Origin: Paramyrothecium sp. XJ0827
Lineage: Eukaryota; Ascomycota; Sordariomycetes; Hypocreales; Stachybotryaceae
Length of the DNA stretch: 64,000 nt
Assembly: GCA_020881915.1 (NCBI GenBank)
Contig: JAJFPB010000001.1
Location: 1,674,001-1,738,000, forward strand
Direction: 5' to 3'
Part shown: piece by piece, positions 50,343 to 60,894 of the stretch
Layout: each line of letters starts with the position of its first letter
Position numbering within the stretch: position 1 is the stretch's first letter
The notes under the pieces: model-generated
Told to the model about the DNA's origin: nothing
What the model saw: the letters and a program-made list of their open reading frames with translations, nothing else
Databases searched by the model: none
Program-made: the position numbers and the translations under genes

Positions 50343-50660
50343 GTGCTTCGCACCCAACACGGAGATCATGATGACCAAAGCACGGCTTTCGATGCTAGAC
50401 CCGCATATCTGGCTTTTTTTAACCAACAAATATGGTCATGCAGATTCCGAGGGCATCTTTTTAGAGGGGAAGACAATGAGATCCAACTGCGAGACATCGA
50501 ACCCACAGCAGCTGGCGCCTGGTCCCACCGGCTATTGTATCTCAATCAAGGAGGACTCACCTATCCCGACTCTCCAAGGCACTTAGAGGTCTTCATCCCC
50601 AATCGCAGCACAGGAATTTCCCGATACAAACAACTTCACAGGAGGGAACGTAAGGTTAGT
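50343..50660 (+). other. possible orphan exon
   Basis: A frame opening after a CTCTAG acceptor-like site reads through AYLAFFNQQIWSCRFRGHLF and AWSHRLLYLNQGGLTYPD to RRERK, where a GTTAGT donor-like site follows. There is no ATG. Composition looks coding, but no family is recognised and no partner exons were found. Confidence 0.2.
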
Positions 50661-51531
50661 TGTAGATTTATAGCCATAGTATCGATGGCGCCGAATTGCG
50701 AAGTAAGTATCTGCTACATATCTACGGCTTAATTCACGTACCTTGAGGCTATACGCCTCCTTACTCGCACGAAGACTTCGTTTATATGGTCACGCTTCTT
50801 TGGCGAATTGTATCTAATCCTGTTACTCACACTTGTGTCCATCTCAAGAGCCATCTTGGGCAGAGCAACTTTATAGAACAGTACACCTATATAAGAAAAT
50901 GCACCATTATTTTCATATAGTAAGGAGAATTCCGGTCATATTAGTAGAATTCTTGTTAAATAGGGGCGCAAATCTGGGAAGTCGCTCGATTGAACCCTAC
51001 CGTAAACCACACATGTTGCTACGGCATGTCATGCATCATTGACTTACTAGTATGTTCACTTAAATACGCGGTCTATTGCATGATATGATACCTGGTATAC
51101 CGTTACAAGCATATGCGTACGAAAGTAGATCCATGAGCTTTTCCCTGAGAACAATATGGGGCTTATCCCGCAACTAATATTTCCCCACAACAGAGACGTG
51201 GACGACTTGGGCGTTGATGACCTACCTAGTACTTTATGTACAAGATAGCTTTGGAAGCCGTCACCTGAATATCGAAGCTTCCAAGTATATTGCATTGGCT
51301 TGAGTGATTATGCACTTGTGCAGCGTCGTTGACAATCTGTTTCACTGCGCTTGGTTGGCCCCATCACTCCACACCAGATGCATTAGCAGCTGACGTCAGG
51401 CTCCACGCAACCGTGTCTCAGCCCAATTCAGCTCGTTCAGCCCCGGACTTCTCAAAACTATCTCAAAATTCTTTTTGACAAGAACCATCTGCTACATCTT
51501 TGCGATTCAAACTGATTGAAGTATAGCAAAA

Positions 51532-53238
51532 ATGTCCTCCAACGGCCTTGGCGAGGTGCTGATGAAGAAGGTGGATGAGTATGTCGACTCTCTCGCCCCT
51601 CAGATTCAGCCCCGCATCTCCTCAGAGCTCGAGGTTTTCCAGGAGAAAGCCATCAACAGTCTGGAGGAGCAGGTCATCGATGCGTTCCGCTCCCTCTTCA
51701 ACAGGGACAAGGGAGGCTCTGAAGACGCCTCTAGGAGTCCATGGAGCCTGAACGACGCGATCCCAGACTCATACGGCGGCCAAGCTTTGCCCTTTGCAAA
51801 CGAAATTGCGCAGTTAACACGCAACTTCAGCAAGATCACTGACGAGGCAAGCGATGACCTCCGAGACATTTTCGATATTACCGAAGGCCAAACTGGTGGT
51901 GGATCAAATGAAGACCGTTCCCGCGGCCAGGACGATAACCCCTTTTCTGGGGGAGCGAGGGGTTTCCTTTCTGCCGCCATCGGCGCCGTGCAAGACCATC
52001 TAGATGACAACAACGGACGCGGAGGCCAAGGCTTTCAGCTCGACGGTCTGCTTGGAGTAATCAGTAACACCGTCAAGGATGCCGCTCGCAACCCTGAGGA
52101 GAAGGCGCGCCTCATTACCCCCGAGCTCAAGGAAATTGTCGGTTCCAAACTGCGTCAGCAGCACACGACCATCGCAGAGCAGTTCACTCGCATTGCCTTG
52201 GACCACATCAAGCGCTGGCTGCGTGGAAACACGAGCACCCGTGATCTCGGCGACGGCGTTTCGGGCGAGATTAAGGATCAGGTCGAAGACTTGGTGAAGG
52301 GCATTGGAAGCTTTTTCAGTAGCAAGAATGATTCCAGCGAGGGAACCTCGAGGGGTTTTGGTGATGGAAACCGAGATCGTGCTGAGGGTGAAGGGGAGAG
52401 CAGAGGCTTCTCCAAGGTCATCAGCGACAAATTGAGCACGGGCCTCGCCAGAGTTCATAGGGAAGTGCGCCTGGAGTTCCGCAAGATTCTGGGTGCAATC
52501 GAGAAGCAGCTGTTCGAGCTGCTACCAGACGTGGTACAGCGACCACTTGAAAAGATCCTCGGTGGCAATCCTTTTGACTCACAGCTCGACCGTGATGCCG
52601 GATCCCAGGCGGACCGTGGGTTAGGGGACGACATCAAGGCCAAGCTGGTCAGCAAGATCCGAGACCTAGTGCGCAAAGTCCAGGAAACGCTGCGCGAGAG
52701 CATTCTAGGTGTCGTCAACGGCGGCCATCGCAAGTTTGAGCGCGAAAGCTGGGTTTTCGTGCAGAACATTGTGGAGCAGAAGGTGCAGAAGTATCTGCCC
52801 AAGGTCCAAATCTCCGTGCCGGACGACATTGGCAACGAAGGCGTCAGCGTTGGTGCGCCTACGTCCAGCACACAGGCCGTGGGTGGAACCCAGCGCCCGC
52901 ATGATCAGCAAGGAGGAAATAGTTATGCAGAACAAGGTCAAAAGCCTACCTCTGATTACGAACAGCCCCACCATGACCGCCCTGATTACGATCAGCAGCA
53001 GTACCGGCCTCCGCAAGATCATCGTCCTCAACAGGATTACCGACCCCAGCAGGAGTTCCATGATCAACAGTACCAGCCTCCTCAGTATCAGGCACACGAT
53101 CAACATCGTCCTGACCAGTACCAGCCGTCTCAGCAGTATCCCCCTCAACACCAGTCCCAAGGCTATTCGCAACAATATCAATCTGGGCAGGGGTTTGAGA
53201 ACCAAAATCCGCCATATGGACAGAACCCACGATACTGA
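51532..53238 (+). CDS. 568-aa protein with amphipathic helices and a Q/Y/P-rich tail
   Basis: Single exon, ATG at 51532 after a short leader. Residues 1-110 and 170-460 are predicted helical by eye, with many charged and amphipathic stretches (LGEVLMKKVDEYVDSLAPQI, VHREVRLEFRKILGAIEKQL, LVSKIRDLVRKVQETLRES). They are separated by disordered Gly/Asp/Arg-rich linkers (GGGSNEDRSRGQDDN and similar). From about residue 455 to the end the protein is strongly enriched in Gln, Tyr, Pro, His and Asp, a prion-like low-complexity tail with many QQY and PQ steps. No signal peptide, transmembrane span or catalytic motif is visible. The organisation suggests a cytosolic scaffold or membrane-surface protein, but no function is proposed. 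It is unbroken. Confidence 0.8.
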   Translation: MSSNGLGEVLMKKVDEYVDSLAPQIQPRISSELEVFQEKAINSLEEQVIDAFRSLFNRDKGGSEDASRSPWSLNDAIPDSYGGQALPFANEIAQLTRNFSKITDEASDDLRDIFDITEGQTGGGSNEDRSRGQDDNPFSGGARGFLSAAIGAVQDHLDDNNGRGGQGFQLDGLLGVISNTVKDAARNPEEKARLITPELKEIVGSKLRQQHTTIAEQFTRIALDHIKRWLRGNTSTRDLGDGVSGEIKDQVEDLVKGIGSFFSSKNDSSEGTSRGFGDGNRDRAEGEGESRGFSKVISDKLSTGLARVHREVRLEFRKILGAIEKQLFELLPDVVQRPLEKILGGNPFDSQLDRDAGSQADRGLGDDIKAKLVSKIRDLVRKVQETLRESILGVVNGGHRKFERESWVFVQNIVEQKVQKYLPKVQISVPDDIGNEGVSVGAPTSSTQAVGGTQRPHDQQGGNSYAEQGQKPTSDYEQPHHDRPDYDQQQYRPPQDHRPQQDYRPQQEFHDQQYQPPQYQAHDQHRPDQYQPSQQYPPQHQSQGYSQQYQSGQGFENQNPPYGQNPRY

Positions 53239-54162
53239 TGATACTTATCATCGAGCGTATCGCGATACAGAGCAGATAGAAATACTTGCATGCTTGAAAT
53301 CGTTGCTCGCTGAATAAGTTGAACCACGGTTCCTGTTCAAAGAGGAAGGTCTTTTGCATGTTGTGGAGTTCCTTAGAAGCTGTAATCCAGTGTCCAAATT
53401 GTATGTAGGTCTCTGACATTTGCACCTCTGATCTCATCAGCCGTTTCCACGCATTTGTGAGTGCCACAGTGTCTCCGGGGCCTTTCTTTAATGCAACCTG
53501 ATCGACTTTTGGTGATTACTTGGGTAATAGCTCGCCTTCACCTCGAACCTTGTTCCCTTCTCTATTCAGTATATAACTTCCAGCAGCCTTGGGCCAAAGA
53601 TGTCATCCGAGTTTCTCGGTTTTGCTTTTATTCCTGCCAATGATAATGGACGCTTTACAGTTTTTGTAACCCCTACCTCCAGCCCATCTTCACCATTCTT
53701 GTCAAATCTCAAACGAGGGATATCCAGCAGATGACTCAGAAGGCAGAAAATCTCTCACATTTTGTTACATCTTGGATATTACGAACTAAATAGTGACCTC
53801 GATATGCTATAATTACGCCAACGTCACTTCTAATTTCACCAAACTTCTTCAATACACATTTGATAGGAATTGCATTTACCGCAAATTCGGAGGGGGGAGT
53901 TTCATTGCTATATGAAAGAACAAAAATCATCCAAATGGAAGAAACAAGAGATGCCATATGAAAATCCTTTGCATGCAGACCGAATTCATGACCCTGATTG
54001 CTCCTATCGTTGCCAGAAGACACAGACAATGCAGCTCCTCCTTGAACGAACAACTCCACCGACAAATGCAACTCATTCTGTTCCCTGAGGTATCTCATTA
54101 TGAGAAATTGGCTGGACAACCTCTCGATGGAAAAATAGTGGGACCGTGATAACGGTGTTCCA
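53239..54162. other. intergenic
   Basis: This 920-bp stretch lies between the 568-aa gene and the first of the two paralogues, which converge here. No gene or repeat was recognised. Confidence 0.4.
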
Positions 54163-54717
54163 TCAGACCTGACAATGCGCCTTATAGCCGCCAGCCAGCA
54201 TGTTTACTCGGTGCTTCAGTGCCAGTATCTGGTTTGGCATGGCACGACGGATGATTAAATTCCATTCCAGAATAAGCTTGTTGACTTGGTCGGCAAGATG
54301 TTCGATCACATCCCAGGCCCGCCAATGATCTTGTCGCTGGTTTTGATTGAGTTTCATCACCCTGAATATGCGGCACGCAAGCAAGACCCTGAGCTTGGCC
54401 GCGCTGAACATACTGGCGAGACGTATGTCTAACTTTTGCGTCTTCAAGGTGCTGTAGTCCAGCTCGGGGAGAGGAGAACAGTAGACGAATTCACTCATAA
54501 GCAGCAGTGACTCGTCGATGTTCCAAACGTGCAGGTTCGGCACGTTGACGTTAAGTGCAGATTCAAGCTGTACTTTGTCTCTGATTTGTATAAATGGACA
54601 ACTCGGAGTGGCCTTTATAGCGTCGTACCCCAACCAAGGATGGACAGGCGTGAAAAACATGCCCAAGGGAAGCGATGGTACGTCGCTTGCCCGTGTGATT
54701 GGGCCTGTCTGAGACAT
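54163..54717 (-). CDS. uncharacterised protein, paralogue 1 of a tandem pair
   Basis: Product of 184 aa. The frame is open far upstream, but the ATG at 54717 is preferred because the product then matches the length and MS start of the neighbour at 55385-55924. The N-terminal half contains two PW/PLG-containing loops. The C-terminal 80 residues are predicted helical and include LRVLLACRIFRVMKLNQNQ and AWDVIEHLADQVNKLILEWN. The same block occurs in the neighbour as AWDLIEHLGDQNNDLVEMWN. No signal peptide or enzyme motif is seen when this start is used. I do not recognise the family. Confidence 0.6.
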   Translation of the reverse strand: MSQTGPITRASDVPSLPLGMFFTPVHPWLGYDAIKATPSCPFIQIRDKVQLESALNVNVPNLHVWNIDESLLLMSEFVYCSPLPELDYSTLKTQKLDIRLASMFSAAKLRVLLACRIFRVMKLNQNQRQDHWRAWDVIEHLADQVNKLILEWNLIIRRAMPNQILALKHRVNMLAGGYKAHCQV

Positions 54718-55384
54718 TTTGTCGATGTGATTTTCCTGGCAACGACTAAAAACCTGTGCTTCCGGCAAGTATGATGACAAGGAGGTTTGGCGACGGGTTT
54801 GTAATGACAAGAAGAAAAATGAAGCGGAAAGAATGAAACATACATAAAGATTAAATAGGGATAGTTTTGTGTGAAATTGATCAATTATTAGGAGCAAGGG
54901 TGGTTGATCAACGTGTACTGATTATTGTTCATCAGGTACTGCTTTGTTCAGCGGTGATTGGCATGAACGGTCTGGAGTGAGAAGGGAACTAGACCATCGC
55001 TGATAAAGGCTTGAACCATTACAGAATGAACAATTCTCTTTTTCTTTCACGCCAAAGTCTAAAACGAACATTTCAATTCATTGCATGCTAGTGTACAGTA
55101 CAGCACGGCTTCTGTCTGCCGGCAAGGTCGAAAAGATTTTGAAGGCATTCTGTCTTCAAGTACAGCGAGGGGCTATCGGGGTGGACTGGCTGTTCATCCC
55201 AAATATTGTATTCATTGTTTCATCCAGAATCTCTGTTCGTGGGATCATTTTCCATGTTGTCTAATGCTAGAGTCTGCTGCGTGGTAGATAGAAAAATGCG
55301 ACGCTATCGGAGATTCCCATTTCCATTGCCCTAGATACCCACATCAACATTCGTGCAGGCATTTCTGCTACTTCTGTTCTCGCC
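54718..55384. other. spacer between the two paralogues
   Basis: It holds the promoter of paralogue 1 and the 3' region of paralogue 2. An open extension of the paralogue 1 frame crosses it with a hydrophobic stretch, judged to be leader sequence. Confidence 0.4.
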
Positions 55385-55924
55385 TCAAATCTGAAGTACA
55401 GCCTTCCAGGTCCTCGCGAGGTCGACCACGTAGGTTACGAGTTTATTTAAATCCTTTCCATTTAAAGAACGGACCTCGCTATTCCACATTTCAACCAAAT
55501 CATTGTTTTGGTCTCCTAGATGCTCAATCAAGTCCCAAGCCTTTTTGTTTCTTTCTCGCTCTTTGTAGTCTAGCTGGAAGCAAACGTAGATTTGGTGCTG
55601 AAGGTAGGTTCGTAATCTGAAAGAATTGTAGAGCCCTGCAACTCGATCGCTTTTTATTCTATTGGGACTGTCTTTGCTTAAAGGTAGAAGTCCCTCCGTC
55701 AGCACTAGATCGCGTATCAATGCGTCCTCCACTCTGTAGATTTTCATGGCGCCAAGTGGCATAGTCAAAAGTTCTCGAAGTAGATCCTGATCGAGTACAA
55801 TTTCGATAGGGAGGGTAGCTCGACCAATTGCATTTGCATCATTCGGCCACGGCTCAACTGGTTGGGGCAAGACCGCCCGCAAAGGATTACGTGGTTGAAC
55901 TCCCGATGGTTGAACTCCCGACAT
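55385..55924 (-). CDS. uncharacterised protein, paralogue 2 of a tandem pair
   Basis: Product of 179 aa with ATG at 55924. The N-terminus carries a short internal repeat (SGVQPSGVQP). The helical C-terminal block LRTYLQHQIYVCFQLDYKE then AWDLIEHLGDQNNDLVEMWN aligns without gaps with the neighbour at 54163-54717. The two genes lie head-to-tail on the same strand, 667 bp apart, consistent with an old tandem duplication. The conserved AWD-IEHL-DQ-N-L--WN pattern may be useful for defining the family, which I do not recognise. Confidence 0.6.
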   Translation of the reverse strand: MSGVQPSGVQPRNPLRAVLPQPVEPWPNDANAIGRATLPIEIVLDQDLLRELLTMPLGAMKIYRVEDALIRDLVLTEGLLPLSKDSPNRIKSDRVAGLYNSFRLRTYLQHQIYVCFQLDYKERERNKKAWDLIEHLGDQNNDLVEMWNSEVRSLNGKDLNKLVTYVVDLARTWKAVLQI

Positions 55925-57045
55925 TTCGTGGAATGGTGTAGCTAAGATGGGTTCTTGTCAGCTTACATCGCTTTTGCATGACTGAAAAGAAAAAATCAGT
56001 ACCCACTCAATCAAGTAACGCGGAAGTGGTGTGTGGCAATGGATGCGAAGAGCTGGTGCCTTTATGCGTTTCCCGTCCGTAATTGCCTATTCATAATATT
56101 CTCTAGTCAGTAGCCAGGACCAGCTATTTAAATACCAGAATTGCATTATGTTTCATGACACCCTTTGTGGGGAAATTTTGAGACGATCTCATGCTTGGTG
56201 CCATTGACTCTTGATTGTAGGTGATTCAGCTCAAGGGAATGGCAGAAAGCGTTTCACCCCTTTCTCATGGCATGCTCCCTTGTCAACCCCGTTGCATAAA
56301 TTCTGGCGGGAAATTGGACAAAATTTGGATATTCCAGCCAAGCTTAGGTTACGCGCAAGTCAAATCATGATTAAGAGCTTTTGATGATACGTGATTCAGA
56401 GACATTTCGCACACCATGACATCGAAATATCGAAAGACCTCTTTCTTTCGTGGTATTATGCAGGAGAACTTGCGTAAATCAATTTTGTGTCCAGCAAACG
56501 TACTTCACATACCAAGTGAACTTTACAACTGCATAGTCGGCTTACGCTCATATGAGTATATTGAACCTCATGGCTTCCTCACACATCGCACGGTTACTTT
56601 ATTTGTTGCTATATTCATCAAAAACTCGTGAAGAACCTGTCAGTGTACGTTGTGAGCTCGGCCGTCTCATCTTCAGGGTACATAGTAAAGACAACAAAAT
56701 CGACGCTGTATTATGCCTGTTTACCATTATCTCCCAAAGTATGTTCTGAAAGCAACATGGCTAGCGTGAGTGAACCGCTTGAATCAGTGATTAATCCTTG
56801 AAGGACAACCATCTCCAGCTTTATGTTTCACCACAGAGGGTAAAGAGGCGACTCGAACTAGTGAATGGTCGTTTGTAAGTCCAATTGACTCATTATTCGA
56901 GGTCCCCGTATCAAGAAGCTGTTGTCTGGCCACAAACAGAATAGACCCATTTAGCTCCAGTTAAAGTTCATCGAAATTGAAATTAGATAACTTCATGACA
57001 ATTGAAGGTAACGCTTCTATTGAACTCGGTCTTAATTTATGGGAA
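55925..57045. other. intergenic
   Basis: This 1.1-kb AT-rich stretch shows no recognised gene. Short plus-strand frames at 56.4-56.8 kb lack motifs and splice support. Confidence 0.4.
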
Positions 57046-57460
57046 TTACACATCCGTAATGTTCTCAGTGTCCAACCTTCCGTGGCCCAGGGAACCGTCT
57101 ACGTCAACTCCGGCCTTGCGCTCGTTGCGTACCGCTTCTCTGGCGCTCGCCTGCTCAGCCTTCTTCCTGTTTCAAGTGTTAGCATTTAGTGATTGCTGTG
57201 AGAAAATAGGATTCTCAATGCTTACGATTCGAGATCTGAAGTGAACTCCTTGTCGTAAATCTTTTGCCCTGGAGCCATCTGGGTGCCGCTTTTACGCTCT
57301 ACTGCGTCGGCCACCTTCCCTTCGGCATACGTGGCCATCTGCTCAGCATTGGTGTTGGGGTTCTCGGGTGCCTGGGATGCGTTAGCTGGTGGGAGACTCT
57401 GCTACTGCGAGTTCTGGTCTGGCGTACTTGAGACTCCATCGTAGCAGTGTTTGAACTCAT
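57046..57460 (-). pseudogene. small conserved fungal protein, broken by a frameshift and a TAG
   Basis: Exon 1 is 57226-57460, the intron 57167-57225 (59 nt, GTAAGC donor, GCTAAC branch, ACAG acceptor), exon 2 57046-57166. The reading frame of the conserved part is ENPNTNAEQMATYAEGKVA, then YDKEFTSDLES, then after the splice KKAEQASAREAVRNERKAG and GSLGHGRL. This is the pattern of a small, hydrophilic protein I recall from many Ascomycota and Basidiomycota, without assigned function. From ATG 57460 the text begins MSSNTATMESQVRQ in one frame. A single-base loss near 57418-57421 shifts it to DQNSQ, and a TAG at 57402-57404 interrupts it before QSLPPANASQAPEN. A 29-nt GT-AG segment would remove both defects, but it is shorter than known fungal introns. 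It is most likely a pseudogene or a locally mis-called sequence. Confidence 0.65.
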
Positions 57461-57913
57461 GGTTCTGGCTGTTTTTATTTTTGAGGTGTGAGAATAATTA
57501 CGATGCAGTTGTTTAGTACGGATTTTCAATGCAATTCCGGACTTGGTGCAGCATTCACTTTAATCATGTCGTTGATGGTGGATCCCGCAGTGACGTCGTC
57601 GATGATCTGGTAGTGCGTGTCTCAATGACGTTGAGCGCATAATGAGTGCCATGGCTTATCCGACGCCAAAGCCAATTTAACCATTTGTGGGCTTTCTTTG
57701 ACGGCCAGAAACCCGCACGCTTCAGATGCATAAAAATCAAGTGATGCATAAGTCCAAGTGCTTTTTAAACGAGTCCTACAGGCACCAAAACGCAATCTTG
57801 CGTATGATATATTATTTTAAAGCCTAGGCGGCAGTACATTCGTTGACGACTATCTCGGCACTCGGCGCAGCGTCGCAAATTACTGTATTTGCTGATTGAT
57901 CTGCCCTCACAAC
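57461..57913. other. intergenic
   Basis: This 450-bp stretch contains the promoter of the small-protein pseudogene and the 3' region of the transporter gene. No gene was recognised. Confidence 0.4.
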
Positions 57914-59595
57914 CTAGACGGCCGCTGTCGTTCCAACCTTCTCTCCACCTTTTGCGCTTTCGTCTGCGCTCTCTGACGGCTCTTGCTCAACTTCTGGGCC
58001 CGCGTACACTGCCTTGTCTTCAACTTTCCAGATTGTGATAACGGCCGGAATTAGGCTCAGGGTCCAGAAGACAACATTGATGACCGTAGTGTAGAATGGA
58101 GAGAATTTGCTAGACACGAGTCAGCGGGAAGTCCATGAAAATATTCAGCAAAAACGGCTTACCTGCTACTGATTCCAAAAGATGCGCACTGGCCCCAGCT
58201 CTCCACGCCTCTCAGCAGACCAGTAGTTCTGCTTAGTTCCAGAGTTCCATCACCTAGCGTGCCAACCAGGAAGTAAAGATAGTTCTGAACCATGTTTCCG
58301 GACGTTTGGAGCATGATGTAGATTCCGAATGCACGTCCAAATCCGGGAGAGGTCCAGTCGAGGTAATCAGGCCTCTTCTGCTCGAAACCATGCTGCACAA
58401 TCAAGACCCAGATCCACAGGGATGTGAAGAGACCGGCGGAGAAGATGAATCCGTAACGAATGCGGGCCTGTCGACTTGTCAGACACGATTGACGTCGTTT
58501 GTCATTGACAGTGACTTACCTTGACGGTGAGACGAGGAGAATCGAGGAAGATTCCAAACAGCACGCAGGCAAGAGTGCCAGTGATGGCAGAGAGAAACGA
58601 AGCCAGCGCTCTGGATCTAACGGTGAAGTACAGCGTCAGGTAAGTTGAGGCGTAACCCTAAAGCAGAGTCAGTATCGAGCACAGCCGTCCAAAATGTACA
58701 AGGCCCGACTTACCCAGTAGAACCAACTCGAAAAGAAAATCGGCAACAACAGACCGATCTTAGGGGTCGCAATAGTCTGCCACAGCTTGCGTAGCTGCTC
58801 TTTGGCCGGAGTCTTCTTCTCAACGATGATGTGCGAGCCATCGGGACGCTGAGTCTTTTGCGGCGGAGACAGTGCAAAGGCAACAGGCACAGAGAGCGAC
58901 TGCAGGACCACGAACACAAGGATTGTGACGTAGGAGACTTTGCCGCCTTTGGCTCGTTTGGCGTTGAGTCCTAGGTTGATAGCACCTCCGATGAGCTAAG
59001 ACAGACGTCAGCGTACAGTTTCGATCATGTAAAATTTGGCGTCTAACCTGTCCACTGTTCTTGAAGGCGAGCCATAGAGAGAGGTAGCGTCCTCTTTGTG
59101 AGTGGTCCGGGTAGCTCAGGATGATGGAGCCTTCAGCTGCCCAGTAAAGCCCGGCGCTGATTCCGCAGATTGTGGCGCCAAAGAGCACGAACCACTCGGT
59201 GCCGTACCTGTTGTTCTGGTAGAGCGCTGCACTGTAGATGGACCAGCCGAGGGTTCCGCAGATGAGGGTCTTCTTGACGCCGATCCAGTTGATGAAGATG
59301 GGAGACAGGATGCAGAAAAGTCCCATCAGTGCAAACACCAAAGAGTTGCCGGCATTGACCTTGACACAATTAGAACGACTTCGATTTCGCTGACTGAGAC
59401 TGAACCTACCAGGTAGGGTTCGAGAGCGCCTCCGGCACCTAGGGAATTGTTTGCATTCTTTTCGTAGTTAGCACTGCCTTACCACAAGACTCTTGTGAAA
59501 ACTTTTCATAGGCAACTTACCCATAGGCCAGGTCCCAGCATAGCAATGATGCCGCAGATGATCATCTGGGCTAACACACTCCTGTAGAAAGTCAT
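57914..59595 (-). CDS. UNC93-like major facilitator transporter, seven exons
   Basis: Product of about 451 aa from ATG 59595. Exons are 59521-59595, 59410-59457, 59048-59359, 58714-58995, 58520-58657, 58163-58467 and 57914-58109; introns of 63, 50, 52, 56, 52 and 53 nt have good sites and all phases agree. About ten hydrophobic spans are visible. Family blocks include NSLGAGGALEPYLVNAGNSL, GTLGWSIYSAALYQNNRYG, SAGLYWAAEGSIILSYPD, RGRYLSLWLAFKNSGQLIGG and SRALASFLSAITGTLAC. The C-terminal tail is acidic and disordered. The substrate of fungal UNC93/DUF895 proteins is not established. The N-terminus may be longer: the frame continues upstream of the ATG (FWVQKTAN) and a GTACAG acceptor-like site lies there, but no first exon was found. 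The core shows no break. Confidence 0.88.
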
Positions 59596-60493
59596 GTTTG
59601 CGGTTTTCTGTACCCAAAATTGTCCGTGAAGCTATTGCAGCAAACGTTTCTCCGCGGCGCCAGTTCGCATGCAACAATCTGCAAAGACGTGCAGATTCTA
59701 ACGACAGACGCATCCGATTATAACCGTCTGCAGAAATTGCAAACCAGAGCGCAGCGATTGCGCCATCGCAGGGGTCCTCTTTTATGGCATGCGCTGTGGA
59801 GTTCGAATGACCTTATTCGAGCAGTCTAATTCCTTATCAACTCGGCTGGAAGTTTGCGATCCTTCCAATGATAAGCCACCCTACGTGAACTCCAGCAACA
59901 TGCCTGTTACTAGTGCCCGACCGCTTGGTTCGTTGTTCAGACGAAGGATTCTCCGCAATCTGCTGCAGCCTTGGCCCTGTTAATGGGTTCACGCACGCAC
60001 GTTCGCGTGCTGACGTACCCACAGGCGTCATTCTTATTGCCCATCTCGTCCTCATTACTGGACTTCCGGCTGTCGGAGCTCGTCGCTTTCCTTGAAGACC
60101 CGTAGGCCCTGACAAACTTAGCAGGGGAGATGGAGCTAAATTTTAGAGCCGCAACTCCAAACGGATAAGCTCCATGACTATCATGGAGCTTCTAGTCAGC
60201 CGGTAGCCGTAGCTTCGCACTAGCCGACAAATTTCCTCTGTGGGTTCAATGTTAAAAAGACAAAGAAATGACAAAAATATTTCTCCTTGTGAGTCACGAA
60301 TAACTTCAAGCTTTGTGATCGCAAGGGATCGGATTTTGCGGAGTGACATTGGGCGAGTCAGGGCATATACTAACTGCTAACCTGTCAAAGGCCGTGTCGC
60401 TGATTAGAGTGAAGAGTGCTATGGGAATAAGTATTTGTAAATTAATCTTTGAAGGGTCCTAGCTACAAGAGAGCAGCGGCTCCTTTTATGTAG
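59596..60493. other. intergenic
   Basis: This 900-bp stretch lies between the transporter start and the decayed ankyrin tail. A missing first exon of the transporter could lie here. No other gene was recognised. Confidence 0.4.
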
Positions 60494-60894
60494 TTATCTA
60501 CGCTCCCAGGGGTTGGAACAAAGGCGCCGTGATCGAGCAGCATCCAGATTACCAGGGCGGTCGACGATGCGCTTAATGGCACACCCTTCCCGCGTCTCTT
60601 CCCAAACAATCGCTCGGCCGTGTCCCGGTAGCTCGCATCTTCTTCTCGAACTTCGTTTTCGTATGACGGTCAAATGGAACGGTGTTTGGTCATTATTATG
60701 GCACGGTTCAGTGGGTTCGGCGCCTTTTTGTAGCAAAACATCACCAGCATAACAAATCCATACTCGATACAAAACGGAAGGGGCTTTGCACCGTTATTAC
60801 GACTCTCTTCAAGCCACTGTTTCCACTGTAAATCATCGTCATTGAATAATAAATTTGAGACAAGGGCCCAATGCGACACTGCTGCGGCCGCCTC
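60494..60894 (-). pseudogene. decayed ankyrin tail of the C2H2 gene
   Basis: Directly after the TAG stop of the C2H2 gene (60895-60897) the same frame stays open: EAAAAVSHWALVSNLLFNDD, then WLEESRNNGAKPLPFCIEYG. Near the T run (60735-60738) the text moves to another frame and continues LLQKGAEPTEPCHNNDQTPF and HLTVIRK, an ankyrin repeat, ending at 60494. This is the layout expected of a C2H2-ankyrin protein C-terminus, so the upstream TAG and this one-base shift together appear to have truncated a longer protein. No splice sites explain the breaks. Confidence 0.65.

Larger units (their letters stand above)
49053..51531. other. 2.5-kb region with a hidden broken gene
   Basis: It contains a minus-strand broken coding region at 49304-50028 and a weak plus-strand exon candidate at 50343-50660 (both entered separately). 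The remainder, 50.7-51.5 kb, shows no gene and ends in the promoter of the 568-aa protein. Confidence 0.4.
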
